Source: Sphaerotilus microaerophilus (GTDB taxonomy: Bacteria > Pseudomonadota > Gammaproteobacteria > Burkholderiales > Burkholderiaceae_C). Taken from it: DNA of 64,000 bases. Location: NCBI RefSeq assembly GCF_023734135.1, contig NZ_AP025730.1, forward strand, positions 3,720,001 through 3,784,000, written 5' to 3'. Shown one piece after another: positions 45,327 through 53,924 of the stretch. The notes beneath the pieces are model-generated. The model searched no databases. It saw only the letters and a list, made by a program, of their open reading frames with translations, and was not told the origin of the DNA. The position numbers were made by a program, and so were the translations under genes. Numbering within the stretch: the stretch's first letter is position 1; each line of letters opens with the position of its first letter.

Positions 45327-47447
45327 ATGAACCCCTCTCACGCCCCCCTGTTCGAGCCCGGCCGCATCGGCCGCATGGAACTGCGCAACCGCCTGCTGGT
45401 GTCCCCAATGGGATCGAACTTCGCCGAGGCCAACGGCCACTGCGGCGAGCGCATCCAGGCCTACTACGAGGCCCGCGCCCGGGGCGGCGCGGCCCTGATC
45501 ACGATGGGTGCCTGCGGTGTGGCCTACCCGGCCGGCACCGGCGAGCCCTACCAGGTCGGCATCTCGCGCGACGACTTCATCCCGGGGCTCGCGGCCGTGG
45601 CAGAGAGGGTGCACCGTCACGGCGGGCGCATCGCGATGCAGCTGCACCACGGCGGCAAGAACGCCGCCAACGACCTCAGCCAGGGCCGTGAACTGTGGGT
45701 GCCCTCGATACCAAAGGTGCAGCCCTCCGACATGATGAGCGCCGTCACGCGCGAGGAACTGGCCACTTTCGTCGGCGTGGGCCCGCACAAGCCGCGCCTG
45801 CGCGTGATGGACGAAGCCGACATCGCGCAGATGATCGAGTGGTTCGCCGCGGCAGCCGCGCGTGCCCAGGCCGCCGGTTTCGACGGCGTAGAGCTGCACG
45901 CAGCGCACAACTACATCCTGGCGGGCTTTCTCTCGCCCTACTACAACGGCCGCGACGACGCCTGGGGCGGGCCGCTGGAAGGCCGCGCGCGGCTGCTGCT
46001 GGAGACGATCCGGGCCGTCAAGGCCCGCGTGGGAGCGGATTTCCCGGTCTGGGTGCGGCTGGACGGCGAGGAGCTGCACACGCCCGGCGGCATCACGCTG
46101 CCCGACGCGGTGGCCACGGCACAGCTGTGCGAGGCGGCCGGCGTCGATGCTATCAGCGTGTCGGCCTACGCCATGCTCAGCCGCGGCACGGCCTTCACCG
46201 ACGCGCCGCTGCCACAGCAGCCGATGGCCTACGTCTCCAACGCCGCGGCGATCCGTCGGGCCGTGAAGGTCCCGGTGATCGCGGCCGGCAGGATCGAGCC
46301 GGAGGAAGCTGCCCAGGCGATCCATGGTGGTCACTTCGATTTCCTGGCCATGGCCCGCAAGACCCTGGCCGACCCCGAGATCCCGATCAAGCTGGCCGAG
46401 GGCCGCGCCCGCGAGATCCGCCCCTGCATCTACTGCTACACCTGCGTCAGCGAGATCTTCGTGAACCGCCGCGTCAAGTGCAGCGTGAACGCGCAGACCG
46501 GCCACGAGGCCGAGGCCACGATCGAGCCGGCCGCCGTGCCGCGCCACGTGCTGGTGGTTGGCGGCGGGCCGGCCGGCATGGAGGCCGCGCGCGTGGCCGC
46601 CCTGCGCGGGCACCGCGTCACGCTGGCCGAGCGCGGCAACCGCCTGGGCGGTACGCTGTTCTTCGCCGGGCTGGCCTACCCCGAAAACGGCCGCCTGCTG
46701 GACTACCTGCGCGCCCAGATGGAGCGCCTGCCCATCGACGTGCGGCTGGATGCCGAGGTGGACGCCGGCTTCGTCGCCGACCTGCGGCCGGACGCCATCA
46801 TCGTCGCCACCGGCGCACGCCGCGGCACACCGCCCATCCCCGGGGCGGACCTGAACCACGCCTGGAGCGGCGACGAGCTGCGCCGGATGATGACCGGCGA
46901 CGGTGCCGAAGAGATCGCCCGCAACAAGCTCAACCTCGCCGAGCGCGCCCTGTTCAAGGCCGGCGGCCTGCTGCGCGTCACCGACAGCAGCCAGGCGGTG
47001 CAGAACCTCTCGAAGCTGTGGATGCCGCTGGGCAAGCGGGTGGTGATCATCGGCGGCGGGCTGGTCGGCCTGGAACTGGCGGAGTTCCTGATCGCCCGTG
47101 GGCGGGAAGTCACCGTGCTGGAACCCGGCCCGCGCGCCGGCCGGGAGCTGTCCATCGTGCGCCGATGGCGCGTGCTGGACGCGGTGAAGTCCCACGGCAC
47201 GCTGCAGCTCAAGGCCCAGGTCAGCGAGATCACCCGCAAGGCGGTGATCTGGTCCGACGCCGAGGGTCAGGCCCAGCTCACACCGGCCGACTCGGTGGTG
47301 CTGGCCCTGGGCGCCGAGGCCGATGCCAGCGTGGCCGACGCCCTGGCCGGCTGCGGCGTGCCGCTGCAGCGCATCGGCGACTGCGCCGGCGTCAACTACA
47401 TCGAGGGCGCGATGCACGAAGGCCACCGCGCCGGACGGACGGTCTGA
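45327..47447 (+). CDS. FMN/FAD/Fe-S ene-reductase (BaiCD/BaiH-like)
   Basis: Flavoprotein of 706 aa with the same three-domain plan as the preceding gene but clearly diverged. The FMN barrel includes LLVSPMGSNFAEANG, GVELHAAHNYILAGFLSP and ARKTLADPE. The Fe-S cysteines are C-x2-C-x2-C-x11-C beginning CIYCYTC. The FAD site is VVGGGPAGMEAARVAA and the NAD(P) site VIIGGGLVGLELAEFL. Close functional analogues are NADH-dependent ene-reductases such as BaiCD/BaiH, which act on 3-oxo-delta4 or delta1 bile-acid rings. A steroid ring or unsaturated CoA thioester is a plausible substrate. Confidence 0.85.
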   Translation: MNPSHAPLFEPGRIGRMELRNRLLVSPMGSNFAEANGHCGERIQAYYEARARGGAALITMGACGVAYPAGTGEPYQVGISRDDFIPGLAAVAERVHRHGGRIAMQLHHGGKNAANDLSQGRELWVPSIPKVQPSDMMSAVTREELATFVGVGPHKPRLRVMDEADIAQMIEWFAAAAARAQAAGFDGVELHAAHNYILAGFLSPYYNGRDDAWGGPLEGRARLLLETIRAVKARVGADFPVWVRLDGEELHTPGGITLPDAVATAQLCEAAGVDAISVSAYAMLSRGTAFTDAPLPQQPMAYVSNAAAIRRAVKVPVIAAGRIEPEEAAQAIHGGHFDFLAMARKTLADPEIPIKLAEGRAREIRPCIYCYTCVSEIFVNRRVKCSVNAQTGHEAEATIEPAAVPRHVLVVGGGPAGMEAARVAALRGHRVTLAERGNRLGGTLFFAGLAYPENGRLLDYLRAQMERLPIDVRLDAEVDAGFVADLRPDAIIVATGARRGTPPIPGADLNHAWSGDELRRMMTGDGAEEIARNKLNLAERALFKAGGLLRVTDSSQAVQNLSKLWMPLGKRVVIIGGGLVGLELAEFLIARGREVTVLEPGPRAGRELSIVRRWRVLDAVKSHGTLQLKAQVSEITRKAVIWSDAEGQAQLTPADSVVLALGAEADASVADALAGCGVPLQRIGDCAGVNYIEGAMHEGHRAGRTV

Positions 47448-47482
47448 CCTGCCGTGGCCCGGGACAGGCCGACCTCCCCGAG

Positions 47483-48148
47483 TCAGAACTCCCCGTCCTT
47501 GATGTAAGGCTGGCTCCACAGGATGCTTTGCATCAGCACCGACTTCACCCAGGCTGCGTGCATCTTCTCCACGTCGGCGGTCGATGCGCCCTTCTTGGCG
47601 AGGAAGGGTTTGAGCGTGGTGGTGATGGGAATGGTCAGCGCCGGGATGTATCGGAAGTTCACCTGCGCCACGCTCGGCGCCCGGTCGGTCTGGTTCTTCT
47701 TGAGGCGGTTGTGGCGCAGGCCGATCTCGTACTGCCAGTCCAGCCAGCGCTGGTCGTGGTTGGCATCGGCCGTGTCCAGGATCCACAGCGCGAAGCGCTT
47801 GCGCACGGCTTCCAGGTACGCAGCGTCCGGCTTGCCGGTCTTGGCGTCACCAAAGAAGTAGACGAGTTCAGGCGTCGAGGCCACGAAACCGTACCAGACG
47901 TCCAGGATCGCGTCGGTCTGGTCGGCCAGGATCGCCCTGCTCTGGCGCAGGGCCTTGACGTCCTCTTCGGTGAACAGCAGAGAGGCCTGCAGCGCCTTCA
48001 GATCGGCCATCGTGTAGGGCGCCTTGGCCAGGGTTCGCTGGCCATAGGCGTAGCCCGTCACCGCGGGGTTGGCCGGTTGCTGGGCGTGGCTGGCCGGCAG
48101 CGCCGTGGCCAGTGCGACGGCAAGCAGAGCGGGTGTGAAGAGCTTCAT
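47483..48148 (-). CDS. Protoglobin-domain protein with signal peptide
   Basis: Protein of 221 aa. Residues 1-22 look like a cleavable signal (MKLFTPALLAVALATALPA, then SHAQQ). The rest matches the protoglobin family: LLFTEEDVKALRQS, DVWYGFVASTPEL, YEIGLRHNRLKKN with the probable proximal haem His, and a closing SILWSQPYI. Protoglobins bind O2 or NO and are usually cytosolic, so export is unusual. It is divergent from an AraC regulator, 66 bases away, which probably controls it. GGAG lies at good distance from the ATG at 48148. Confidence 0.83.
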   Translation of the reverse strand: MKLFTPALLAVALATALPASHAQQPANPAVTGYAYGQRTLAKAPYTMADLKALQASLLFTEEDVKALRQSRAILADQTDAILDVWYGFVASTPELVYFFGDAKTGKPDAAYLEAVRKRFALWILDTADANHDQRWLDWQYEIGLRHNRLKKNQTDRAPSVAQVNFRYIPALTIPITTTLKPFLAKKGASTADVEKMHAAWVKSVLMQSILWSQPYIKDGEF

Positions 48149-48214
48149 CGGGGTCTCCGGGGTGGCAAGCGACAGATGTCGCTCGATGGCTTGCATCGTG
48201 ACCGGAAACTCTGG

Positions 48215-49126
48215 ATGATGGGTGTCATGAAGTCCAAGGAAGATGACTCCAAGTCCAGCGCAGTCGATGCGGTGGATCGCCTCTCGACGCTGCTGGATCG
48301 CTTCCACGTTCGCGCCTCGCTGTTCCACACCGGGCCACTGTGCGGTCGCACCACCTTCGAGGCACAGCCGGATCGCGCCTTCCTGCATGTGCTGCGGCGC
48401 GGGCGCCTGCAGATCGAGCACCCGGCAGGCACCGGTGCACCACGGTGCGTGGTCGTGGAGGAGCCGACGCTGCTGCTGTACCCGCGCGCCGTGCCGCATG
48501 CCTTCGTCAACCCGCCGCGTGAGGGCTCGGACTTCACCTGCGCGACGCTGCAGTTCGCCGGTGGCGACCGCAACCCCATAGCGGCGGCGCTGCCCCCGCT
48601 GGTGCAGGTGCCGCTGGATGCCATTCCGGGTCTTCGGCCCGCGTTGGACCTGCTGTTCGCCGAAACCGACCAGGTGCGCTGTGGCTCGCGCCTGCTGGCG
48701 GATCGCTTGTTCGAGGTGGTGCTGATTCAGCTGCTGCGCTGGGTCATCGACCATCCGCAGGAGGTTGGCGTCAGCAGCGGCCTGGTCATGGGCCTGAGTG
48801 ATCCGCGCCTGGCACGCGCCCTGGTGGCCCTGCATGCGGCGCCGCAAGTTGACTGGACGCTGGCGCGCATGGCGGCCGAGGCCGGCATGTCACGCAGCGG
48901 GTTCGCAGAGGCGTTCAGGAACGTGACCGGAACCACACCTCTGGCATACCTGACCGACTGGCGGTTGACCGTCGCGTCGACGCTGTTGCAAACCGGTCAT
49001 CCCCAGAAGCTGGTGGCCGCCGAGTTGGGTTTTTCCGCCGCCTCGTCGTTGAGTCGGGCGTTCAAGCAACGCTTCGGTGTGGCGCCGCGGGCGTGGCTGG
49101 CAGCGCAGCAGCAGCCGACTTTGTGA
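48215..49126 (+). CDS. AraC-family transcriptional regulator
   Basis: Regulator of about 303 aa. The N-terminal two thirds resemble an AraC cupin-type sensor domain, including LLLYPRAVPHAFVNP. The C-terminal AraC helix-turn-helix pair is clear: LARMAAEAGMSRSGFAEAF, then a second helix region ending FSAASSLSRAFKQRFGVAP. Three Met codons are possible starts (48215, 48218, 48227); GGAAA favours the first. Its divergent orientation to the protoglobin gene suggests that gene as a target. Ligand unknown. Confidence 0.88.
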   Translation: MMGVMKSKEDDSKSSAVDAVDRLSTLLDRFHVRASLFHTGPLCGRTTFEAQPDRAFLHVLRRGRLQIEHPAGTGAPRCVVVEEPTLLLYPRAVPHAFVNPPREGSDFTCATLQFAGGDRNPIAAALPPLVQVPLDAIPGLRPALDLLFAETDQVRCGSRLLADRLFEVVLIQLLRWVIDHPQEVGVSSGLVMGLSDPRLARALVALHAAPQVDWTLARMAAEAGMSRSGFAEAFRNVTGTTPLAYLTDWRLTVASTLLQTGHPQKLVAAELGFSAASSLSRAFKQRFGVAPRAWLAAQQQPTL

Positions 49127-49212
49127 TGGGTCTGGAGCCAGACCACGTCGCACCGATCTTCGCCGAGGTTCACGGGGAGACCCGAAGTCGCCCATGAACC
49201 TGGACCGCTAGC

Positions 49213-49992
49213 TCAGAAGTTCGGCGCCTCGACACCCCCATCCACCCCGAGCACCTTGCCGGTGATCCAGCCGGCCGCCGGCGAGACCAGGAAGAGCACC
49301 GCCGCGGCGATGTCCTCGGGCCGGCCCAGGCGGCCCATCGGCGTGGTGCGCTCCATGCGTTCCTGGCGCTCGGGCGTCAGGAAGGGGGCCAGCGCATCGG
49401 TCAGGATGGTGCCGGGCTCGACGGCATTGACACGCAGCGCCGGCCCGAAGTCCTGCGCCAGGTTGCGGGTGAGCTGGTTCAGCGCCGCCTTGGCTGCACC
49501 GTAGGCGCTGAAGCCTTTCTGGGCGTAGCGCGCGGCGGTGGAGGAGATGTTGACCACCGCACCGCCCCCGGCGGCGGTCATCGCCGGGACGCACTTCTGC
49601 GTCAGCGCGTAGGCGGGTACCACGTTCCAGGCCAGGGCGGCGGCCAGATCCGCGCCCTTCATCTTGCGCGGATTGTTGGGACCGGCGCCGCCGGCGTTGT
49701 TGACCAGGATCGTCAGCTTGCCGAGTTCGGCCACCGTCGTGGCCACCAGCCGGTCCAGCGCGGCGTCGTCGTTGACATCCGTCGGCACCGCGATGGCACG
49801 CCGGCCCAGCGCACGGATCTCGGCGGCAAGGCTCTCCAGATCGGCTGCGGTGCGTGCGGCCAGTGCCACATCGGCCCCGGCCTGCGCAAGGCTCAAGGCA
49901 CAGGCGCGGCCAATGCCCTTGCCCGCTCCCGTGACGATGGCCACCTGGCCTTCCAGCGAGAACAGCGTCTGCAGATTGTTCACGGCGTTCAC
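49213..49992 (-). CDS. SDR, 7alpha-hydroxysteroid-dehydrogenase-like
   Basis: Classical SDR of 259 aa. The cofactor motif is VTGAGKGIGRA. Similarity to E. coli HdhA (7alpha-HSD) is visible in ILVNNAGGAGPNNP, ISSTAARYAQKGFSAYGAAK and VEPGTILTDALAPFLTPE. Removal of a 7alpha-hydroxyl would be needed for cholate-type bile acids. Three in-frame GTG codons could start it; 49992 has GGAG five bases upstream and is chosen. It lies downstream of the aldehyde dehydrogenase, gap about 40 bases, probably in one unit from the operator at 51589. Confidence 0.82.
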   Translation of the reverse strand: MNAVNNLQTLFSLEGQVAIVTGAGKGIGRACALSLAQAGADVALAARTAADLESLAAEIRALGRRAIAVPTDVNDDAALDRLVATTVAELGKLTILVNNAGGAGPNNPRKMKGADLAAALAWNVVPAYALTQKCVPAMTAAGGGAVVNISSTAARYAQKGFSAYGAAKAALNQLTRNLAQDFGPALRVNAVEPGTILTDALAPFLTPERQERMERTTPMGRLGRPEDIAAAVLFLVSPAAGWITGKVLGVDGGVEAPNF

Positions 49993-50033
49993 GTTCACTC
50001 CAACTTCAGATTTCAGAAAAAGGCGGTCCGGTG

Positions 50034-51461
50034 TCAGGGGGTGACAGCACCGCGGATCATCTGCACGAAATGCTCGCCGTAGGGCGGCAGCATGCCCCAT
50101 TCCAGGCGCGGGTCGTGGCTGCCGTGGCGGTAGACGCTGCGGGCATGGCTGAACTCCAGGAAGCCCTCATGGCCGTGGTAATGGCCCATGCCGGAGGCGC
50201 CGACTCCGCCGAAGGGGGCATCGTGCAGCGCGGGGTGCATGGTCACGTCGTTGATCGAGACCCCTCCCGAGAGCGTGTGGTCCAGCACCCAGCGTTGTTC
50301 CTCGGCGTCCTCGCCGAAGTAATACAGGGCCAGCGGCCGCTCGCCAGCGTTGACCTGGGCCACCGCGTCGGCCAGCGATGCGTAGCCGCGCAGCACGAGC
50401 GCCGGCCCGAAGATCTCGTGCACCGCGATCTCGGCGTCGGCCGGCGGGTCGATCACCAGGCGCAGCGGCATGCGGCGCTCGGAGGCACCGTCGGCACTGG
50501 GCCAGTCGCCGGCCATCACCACACGGGAACCCCGCGCGCCGGCATCGGCCACATAGGACTCGACGCGGGCAAAGTGGCGCTCGTTGACCACCGGCGTCAG
50601 GTCGGCATTGCCGGCAATCTGCGGATACTGGCGGGCATAGGAGGCCTGCAGGCCCTGCACCAGCGCCTCCAGCTTGGCCGCCGGCACCCAGACCGTGTCC
50701 GGTGCCACGCAGAGCTGGCCGGAATTCAGCGCCTTGCCCACTGCGATGCGCTCGGCGGCGTTGGCGATGTCGGCGCTCTCGCCGATCAGGACCGGCGACT
50801 TGCCGCCCAGCTCCAGCGTGACCGGGACCAGGTTGGCAGCGGCCGCCTGCATCACCTGCCGGCCCACGGCGGTGGAGCCAGTGAACACCAGGTGGTTCCA
50901 GGGCTGGCGGGTGAACTCGGCCGCCACCTCCGGGCCGCCGGTGACCACGGTCAGTTCCTCGGGCGCGAAGAACTCGGCCACCGCCCGCGCCAGCACGTCG
51001 GCGGTGCGCGGCGCCACCTCGGAGGGCTTGAGCACGGCGCGGTTGCCCGCGGCGAACACGCTGGCCAGCGGTGACAGCAGCGTGAACAGCGGCGCGTTCC
51101 AGGTGCCGATGATGCCCACGACGCCCTTGGGCTGGTAGCGGACCCAGGCGGTGGCACCGAAGTTGTCGAACGGCGCCACGCTCGGGCGAGGCTGGTCGGG
51201 CAGCCACTCGGCGAACTTGTCGCGCGCGTGCTTGAGCGAGCCGAGTGAGCCGAGCACGTCGTTCATCATCGAGAACAGCGCCGGGCGGCCGCCGAAGTCT
51301 GCGCCCATGGCCTCGCAGAGCGCATCGTTGTGCTTGACCAGCAGGTCGATGACCCGCTGCAGGCGGTCACGTCTTGTCTCGGCCGAGACCGGGCCTTCGG
51401 CACGGAAGGCGGCCTGCTGGGCATCCAGCAAAGTTCGAATCGATGGAACAGACAAAGTCAT
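50034..51461 (-). CDS. Aldehyde dehydrogenase (coniferyl-aldehyde-dehydrogenase-like)
   Basis: ALDH-superfamily enzyme of 475 aa. Visible are GIIGTWNAPLFTLLSP, FTGSTAVGRQVM, LELGGKSPVL with the catalytic Glu region, NSGQLCVAPDTV with the catalytic Cys, and EIFGPALVL. It belongs to the short class-3-like branch. In bile-acid degraders a steroid aldehyde dehydrogenase (Sad) oxidises the C22 aldehyde released by the first aldolase; context supports that role, with the aldolase at 16971. ATG at 51461 follows GGAGACACCCG. Confidence 0.87.
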   Translation of the reverse strand: MTLSVPSIRTLLDAQQAAFRAEGPVSAETRRDRLQRVIDLLVKHNDALCEAMGADFGGRPALFSMMNDVLGSLGSLKHARDKFAEWLPDQPRPSVAPFDNFGATAWVRYQPKGVVGIIGTWNAPLFTLLSPLASVFAAGNRAVLKPSEVAPRTADVLARAVAEFFAPEELTVVTGGPEVAAEFTRQPWNHLVFTGSTAVGRQVMQAAAANLVPVTLELGGKSPVLIGESADIANAAERIAVGKALNSGQLCVAPDTVWVPAAKLEALVQGLQASYARQYPQIAGNADLTPVVNERHFARVESYVADAGARGSRVVMAGDWPSADGASERRMPLRLVIDPPADAEIAVHEIFGPALVLRGYASLADAVAQVNAGERPLALYYFGEDAEEQRWVLDHTLSGGVSINDVTMHPALHDAPFGGVGASGMGHYHGHEGFLEFSHARSVYRHGSHDPRLEWGMLPPYGEHFVQMIRGAVTP

Positions 51462-51562
51462 CGGGTGTCTCCGGAGTGCACGAAGCGCGACGCCCCACGA
51501 GACGCCTCTTTCGGCGCCTCGTGGGGCATCGACCAGGATGAGCATGTTGACAGCGTTGTTCA

Positions 51563-51634
51563 AGGCTACTGCCGCGACCCGAAACAGGCGTCGTCCAAAG
51601 AGACGATGGCACCGACATATCACGCACAGAACAT
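51563..51634. promoter_or_regulatory. Bidirectional operator between aldehyde dehydrogenase and SDR genes
   Basis: CGTCGTCC-AAAG-AGACGATG occupies 51589-51608. Leftward, TAGCCT follows after exactly 20 bases (51563-51568 on the complement). Rightward, GAACAT follows after 20 bases (51629-51634). The two sides match the geometry of the other operators in the window. Confidence 0.65.
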
Positions 51635-51641
51635 GGCAACC

Positions 51642-52496
51642 ATGCCACCTTCCACACCACAAACATCCCGGGTTGTTCTGGTCACCGGCGCCAGCCGCGG
51701 CATCGGCGCCGCCACGGCGCTCGCCTTCGGCCGCGCCGGCTGGCGTGTGGCCATCACCGCACGCACCCAGGCCGAGGGCCAGGCGCTGGACCATCAGCTG
51801 CGTCGCCCGGACGGGCGCCTGCTGGCGGGCAGCCTGGCCGCCACCGCCGAGGCCCTGCGCGCGGCCGGTGCCGAGGTCTTCGCCCACCCGATGGACCTGA
51901 TGGACCTGGCCTCGCTGGACGCCGCCGCCGACGCGGTGCTGGCGCACTTCGGCCGCGTCGACCTGCTGATCAACAACGCCGTCTACCAGGATCGCGAGAC
52001 CAACGCGATGCTCGCGGCGCTGGACGATGCCGCGCTGGCGCGCACCCTGCACGGCAACGTGGTGGCGCCCTTCCACCTCACGCGCCGCCTGCTGCCGACC
52101 CTGCTGGCCCAGGGCGGCGCCCAGGTGATCAACGTCTGCTCGGGCGCCGGGCAGAACGACCCGCCCGTCAGCGCCGAGCAGGGCGGCTGGGGCTTTGCCT
52201 ACGGCGCCTCCAAAGCCGCGCTGGCACGGCTGTCCGGCATGATCAACCGGGAGCATGGCCCGCAGGGCCTGCGCGCCTTCAGCGTCAACCCCGGCCTGGT
52301 CAGCACCGAGGCGGTCACCGCCACCCTGGGCGATGACGGCGTGCTGGCACGGCGTTACGGCGCCATGCCCCCCGAAGCGATTGCCGCGGCACTGGTCTGG
52401 CTGGCCACCGACCCGGCAGCCGCCGCGCTCGCAGGTCAGCCCCGCCTGATCGATCTGCAGCCGCTGGTGCGCGAGCGGCGGCTCTGGTCAGTCTGA
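51642..52496 (+). CDS. SDR-family oxidoreductase
   Basis: SDR of about 284 aa with VTGASRGIGAATALAFG, LLINNAVYQDRETNA (NNA motif) and YGASKAALARL for Tyr-x3-Lys. It differs in detail from the other SDRs in the window, with a long insertion after the second strand. ATG at 51642 is favoured by promoter position and by typical N-terminal length; ATGs at 51633 and 51606 are possible, though 51606 lies inside the operator. The predicted start would make the mRNA nearly leaderless. A hydroxysteroid or hydroxyacyl substrate is inferred from context. Confidence 0.8.
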   Translation: MPPSTPQTSRVVLVTGASRGIGAATALAFGRAGWRVAITARTQAEGQALDHQLRRPDGRLLAGSLAATAEALRAAGAEVFAHPMDLMDLASLDAAADAVLAHFGRVDLLINNAVYQDRETNAMLAALDDAALARTLHGNVVAPFHLTRRLLPTLLAQGGAQVINVCSGAGQNDPPVSAEQGGWGFAYGASKAALARLSGMINREHGPQGLRAFSVNPGLVSTEAVTATLGDDGVLARRYGAMPPEAIAAALVWLATDPAAAALAGQPRLIDLQPLVRERRLWSV

Positions 52497-52598
52497 GGCG
52501 AAGACAAGGGCGAAACGCCTCCCCGAGAAACCCTTGCCGGCGAACGCCCGTTGATGCGGATCAAGGCAATCCCGAGGGCCTGTGCAGCTGCCCTGCCC

Positions 52599-52645
52599 CA
52601 TCGTCCGAACAGGGTAGGCGCGGCCCGGCGCGGATCCGAACAATC
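52599..52645 (+). promoter_or_regulatory. Operator-promoter upstream of kshA
   Basis: CATCGTCC-GAAC-AGGGTAGG occupies 52599-52618. The half nearer kshA is degenerate, yet ACAATC follows it after 21 bases (52640-52645), the same hexamer and spacing as at 45262. The predicted leader to the kshA ATG is about 27 bases. Confidence 0.58.
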
Positions 52646-52678
52646 CTTTCACTCCCCTTCCCGCCTCCCGGAGACACC

Positions 52679-53785
52679 ATGGCGACCACCAAAGACTATC
52701 GACTCGGCGACTTCACCTTCCCCCGCGGCTGGTTCATGATCGCCGAGTCCTGCGAGCTCGACACGCACAAGCCCCTGGCGGTGCGTTTCTTCGGCAAGGA
52801 CTTCGCGCTCTACCGCGGCCGGGCCACCGGCAAGGTCGTGCTGCTGGACGCCTACTGCCCGCACATGAAGACCCATCTGGCGGCGCCCAACACCACCAGC
52901 TACGTGATCCTGGACGGCATGGGCACCAACGTCGAGGGCGACGGCATTCGCTGCCCCTACCACGCCTGGCGCTTCGGCCCCGATGGCAAGTGCGACGACA
53001 TCCCTTACCACCAGGGCCCGATTCCGGCCGCTGCCTGCGTGAAGAGCTGGAGCGTGGTCGAGAGCCTGGGCGCAGTGTGGGTGTGGCACGACCCCGAGGG
53101 CGGCGAGCCCGAGTGGGATCACCCCAGCATCCCGCAGTGGAACGACCCGGCCTGGGTGCACCCGAAGTGGGATCACCTGGGCGTGCTGAACCAGCACCCG
53201 CAGGAGGTGGTGGACAACATCTGCGACTACGGCCACCTCAGCCCCATCCATGGCTCCACCGTCGCCCGCTTCGAGAACGAGTTCAAGGGCCACCAGGCCA
53301 TCCAGCGCCAGTGCGGCGGCCACCGCACCCTGGTCAGCGCCGACGGCGTGAGCGCCGACCTGCACACCATCACCACCTACCACGGCCCGGCCTGCCTGAT
53401 GTCGGAGCTGACCGGCATGTACGAAGGCGTGATGCTGATCACCCACACGCCGATCGACGACGGCAGCGTCAAGGTCTGGCACGCCCTGGTCGTGAAGTCC
53501 CCCAGCGGCGCCCAGGTGGCGACCAAGACCGACGCGATCGAGGCGGCCCACTTCCAGCAAATGGCGCTGACTGCCTTCGTGCAGGACATGGATGTCTGGA
53601 ACCACAAGGCGCCCTGCCTGAACGGACTGTTCATCCCCAGCGATGGCGCCTTCATGAAGGCGCGCATCTGGTACAAGCAGTTCTACAACCCGCGCGCCAA
53701 CAAGAGCGAGTACCAGGAGCAGTGCGAAGGCGTCTACGTGCCCCGCGGCATCCCGGCCTACACCCAGGACCCGAAAGCTGCTTGA
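52679..53785 (+). CDS. kshA: 3-ketosteroid 9alpha-hydroxylase, Rieske oxygenase component
   Basis: Rieske non-haem iron oxygenase of 368 aa. The [2Fe-2S] ligands are Cys60/His62 (CPH) and Cys92/His95 (CPYH). The mononuclear iron site is Asn180, Asp183, His186 and His191 in DNICDYGHLSPIH. Together with KshB (3264) it hydroxylates C9 of 3-ketosteroids, the step that opens ring B after delta1-dehydrogenation. The 29 residues between the two Rieske motifs exceed the usual 15-18. GGAGACACC precedes the ATG. A strong terminator follows at 53851. Confidence 0.92.
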   Translation: MATTKDYRLGDFTFPRGWFMIAESCELDTHKPLAVRFFGKDFALYRGRATGKVVLLDAYCPHMKTHLAAPNTTSYVILDGMGTNVEGDGIRCPYHAWRFGPDGKCDDIPYHQGPIPAAACVKSWSVVESLGAVWVWHDPEGGEPEWDHPSIPQWNDPAWVHPKWDHLGVLNQHPQEVVDNICDYGHLSPIHGSTVARFENEFKGHQAIQRQCGGHRTLVSADGVSADLHTITTYHGPACLMSELTGMYEGVMLITHTPIDDGSVKVWHALVVKSPSGAQVATKTDAIEAAHFQQMALTAFVQDMDVWNHKAPCLNGLFIPSDGAFMKARIWYKQFYNPRANKSEYQEQCEGVYVPRGIPAYTQDPKAA

Positions 53786-53850
53786 CGCGCAGAGGGTGGA
53801 TCACCCCACCCTTGCCGCCGAGAGTGCAGCCCGCTGTTGCAGCCCGACCA

Positions 53851-53885
53851 GCCAAAGGCCCGTCTCCGACGGGCCTTTGGCTTTT
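53851..53885 (+). terminator. Rho-independent terminator after kshA
   Basis: Stem GCCAAAGGCCCGT/ACGGGCCTTTGGC with a five-base loop, followed by TTTTC. It lies about 65 bases past the kshA stop and just before the convergent EthD-like gene. Confidence 0.85.
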
Positions 53886-53924
53886 CCCGTTGCCCCGGCT
53901 CCGGGTTGGCCTGGTCGGTCTCGT

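Noticed and set aside
44604..47786. A very long open frame on the minus strand opposite the two ene-reductase genes.
   Set aside because: It is low-complexity, rich in Arg/His/Gly, and antisense to two well-supported enzymes. In G+C-rich DNA the complement of a coding frame often stays open.
45695..48214. The long in-frame extension upstream of the AraC regulator.
   Set aside because: It overlaps the ene-reductase and protoglobin genes and reads as arginine-rich noise; homology begins only after 48215.
49127..49148. A perfect inverted repeat GGTCTGG-AG-CCAGACC after the AraC gene, considered as a terminator.
   Set aside because: The loop is too short and no T-run follows.
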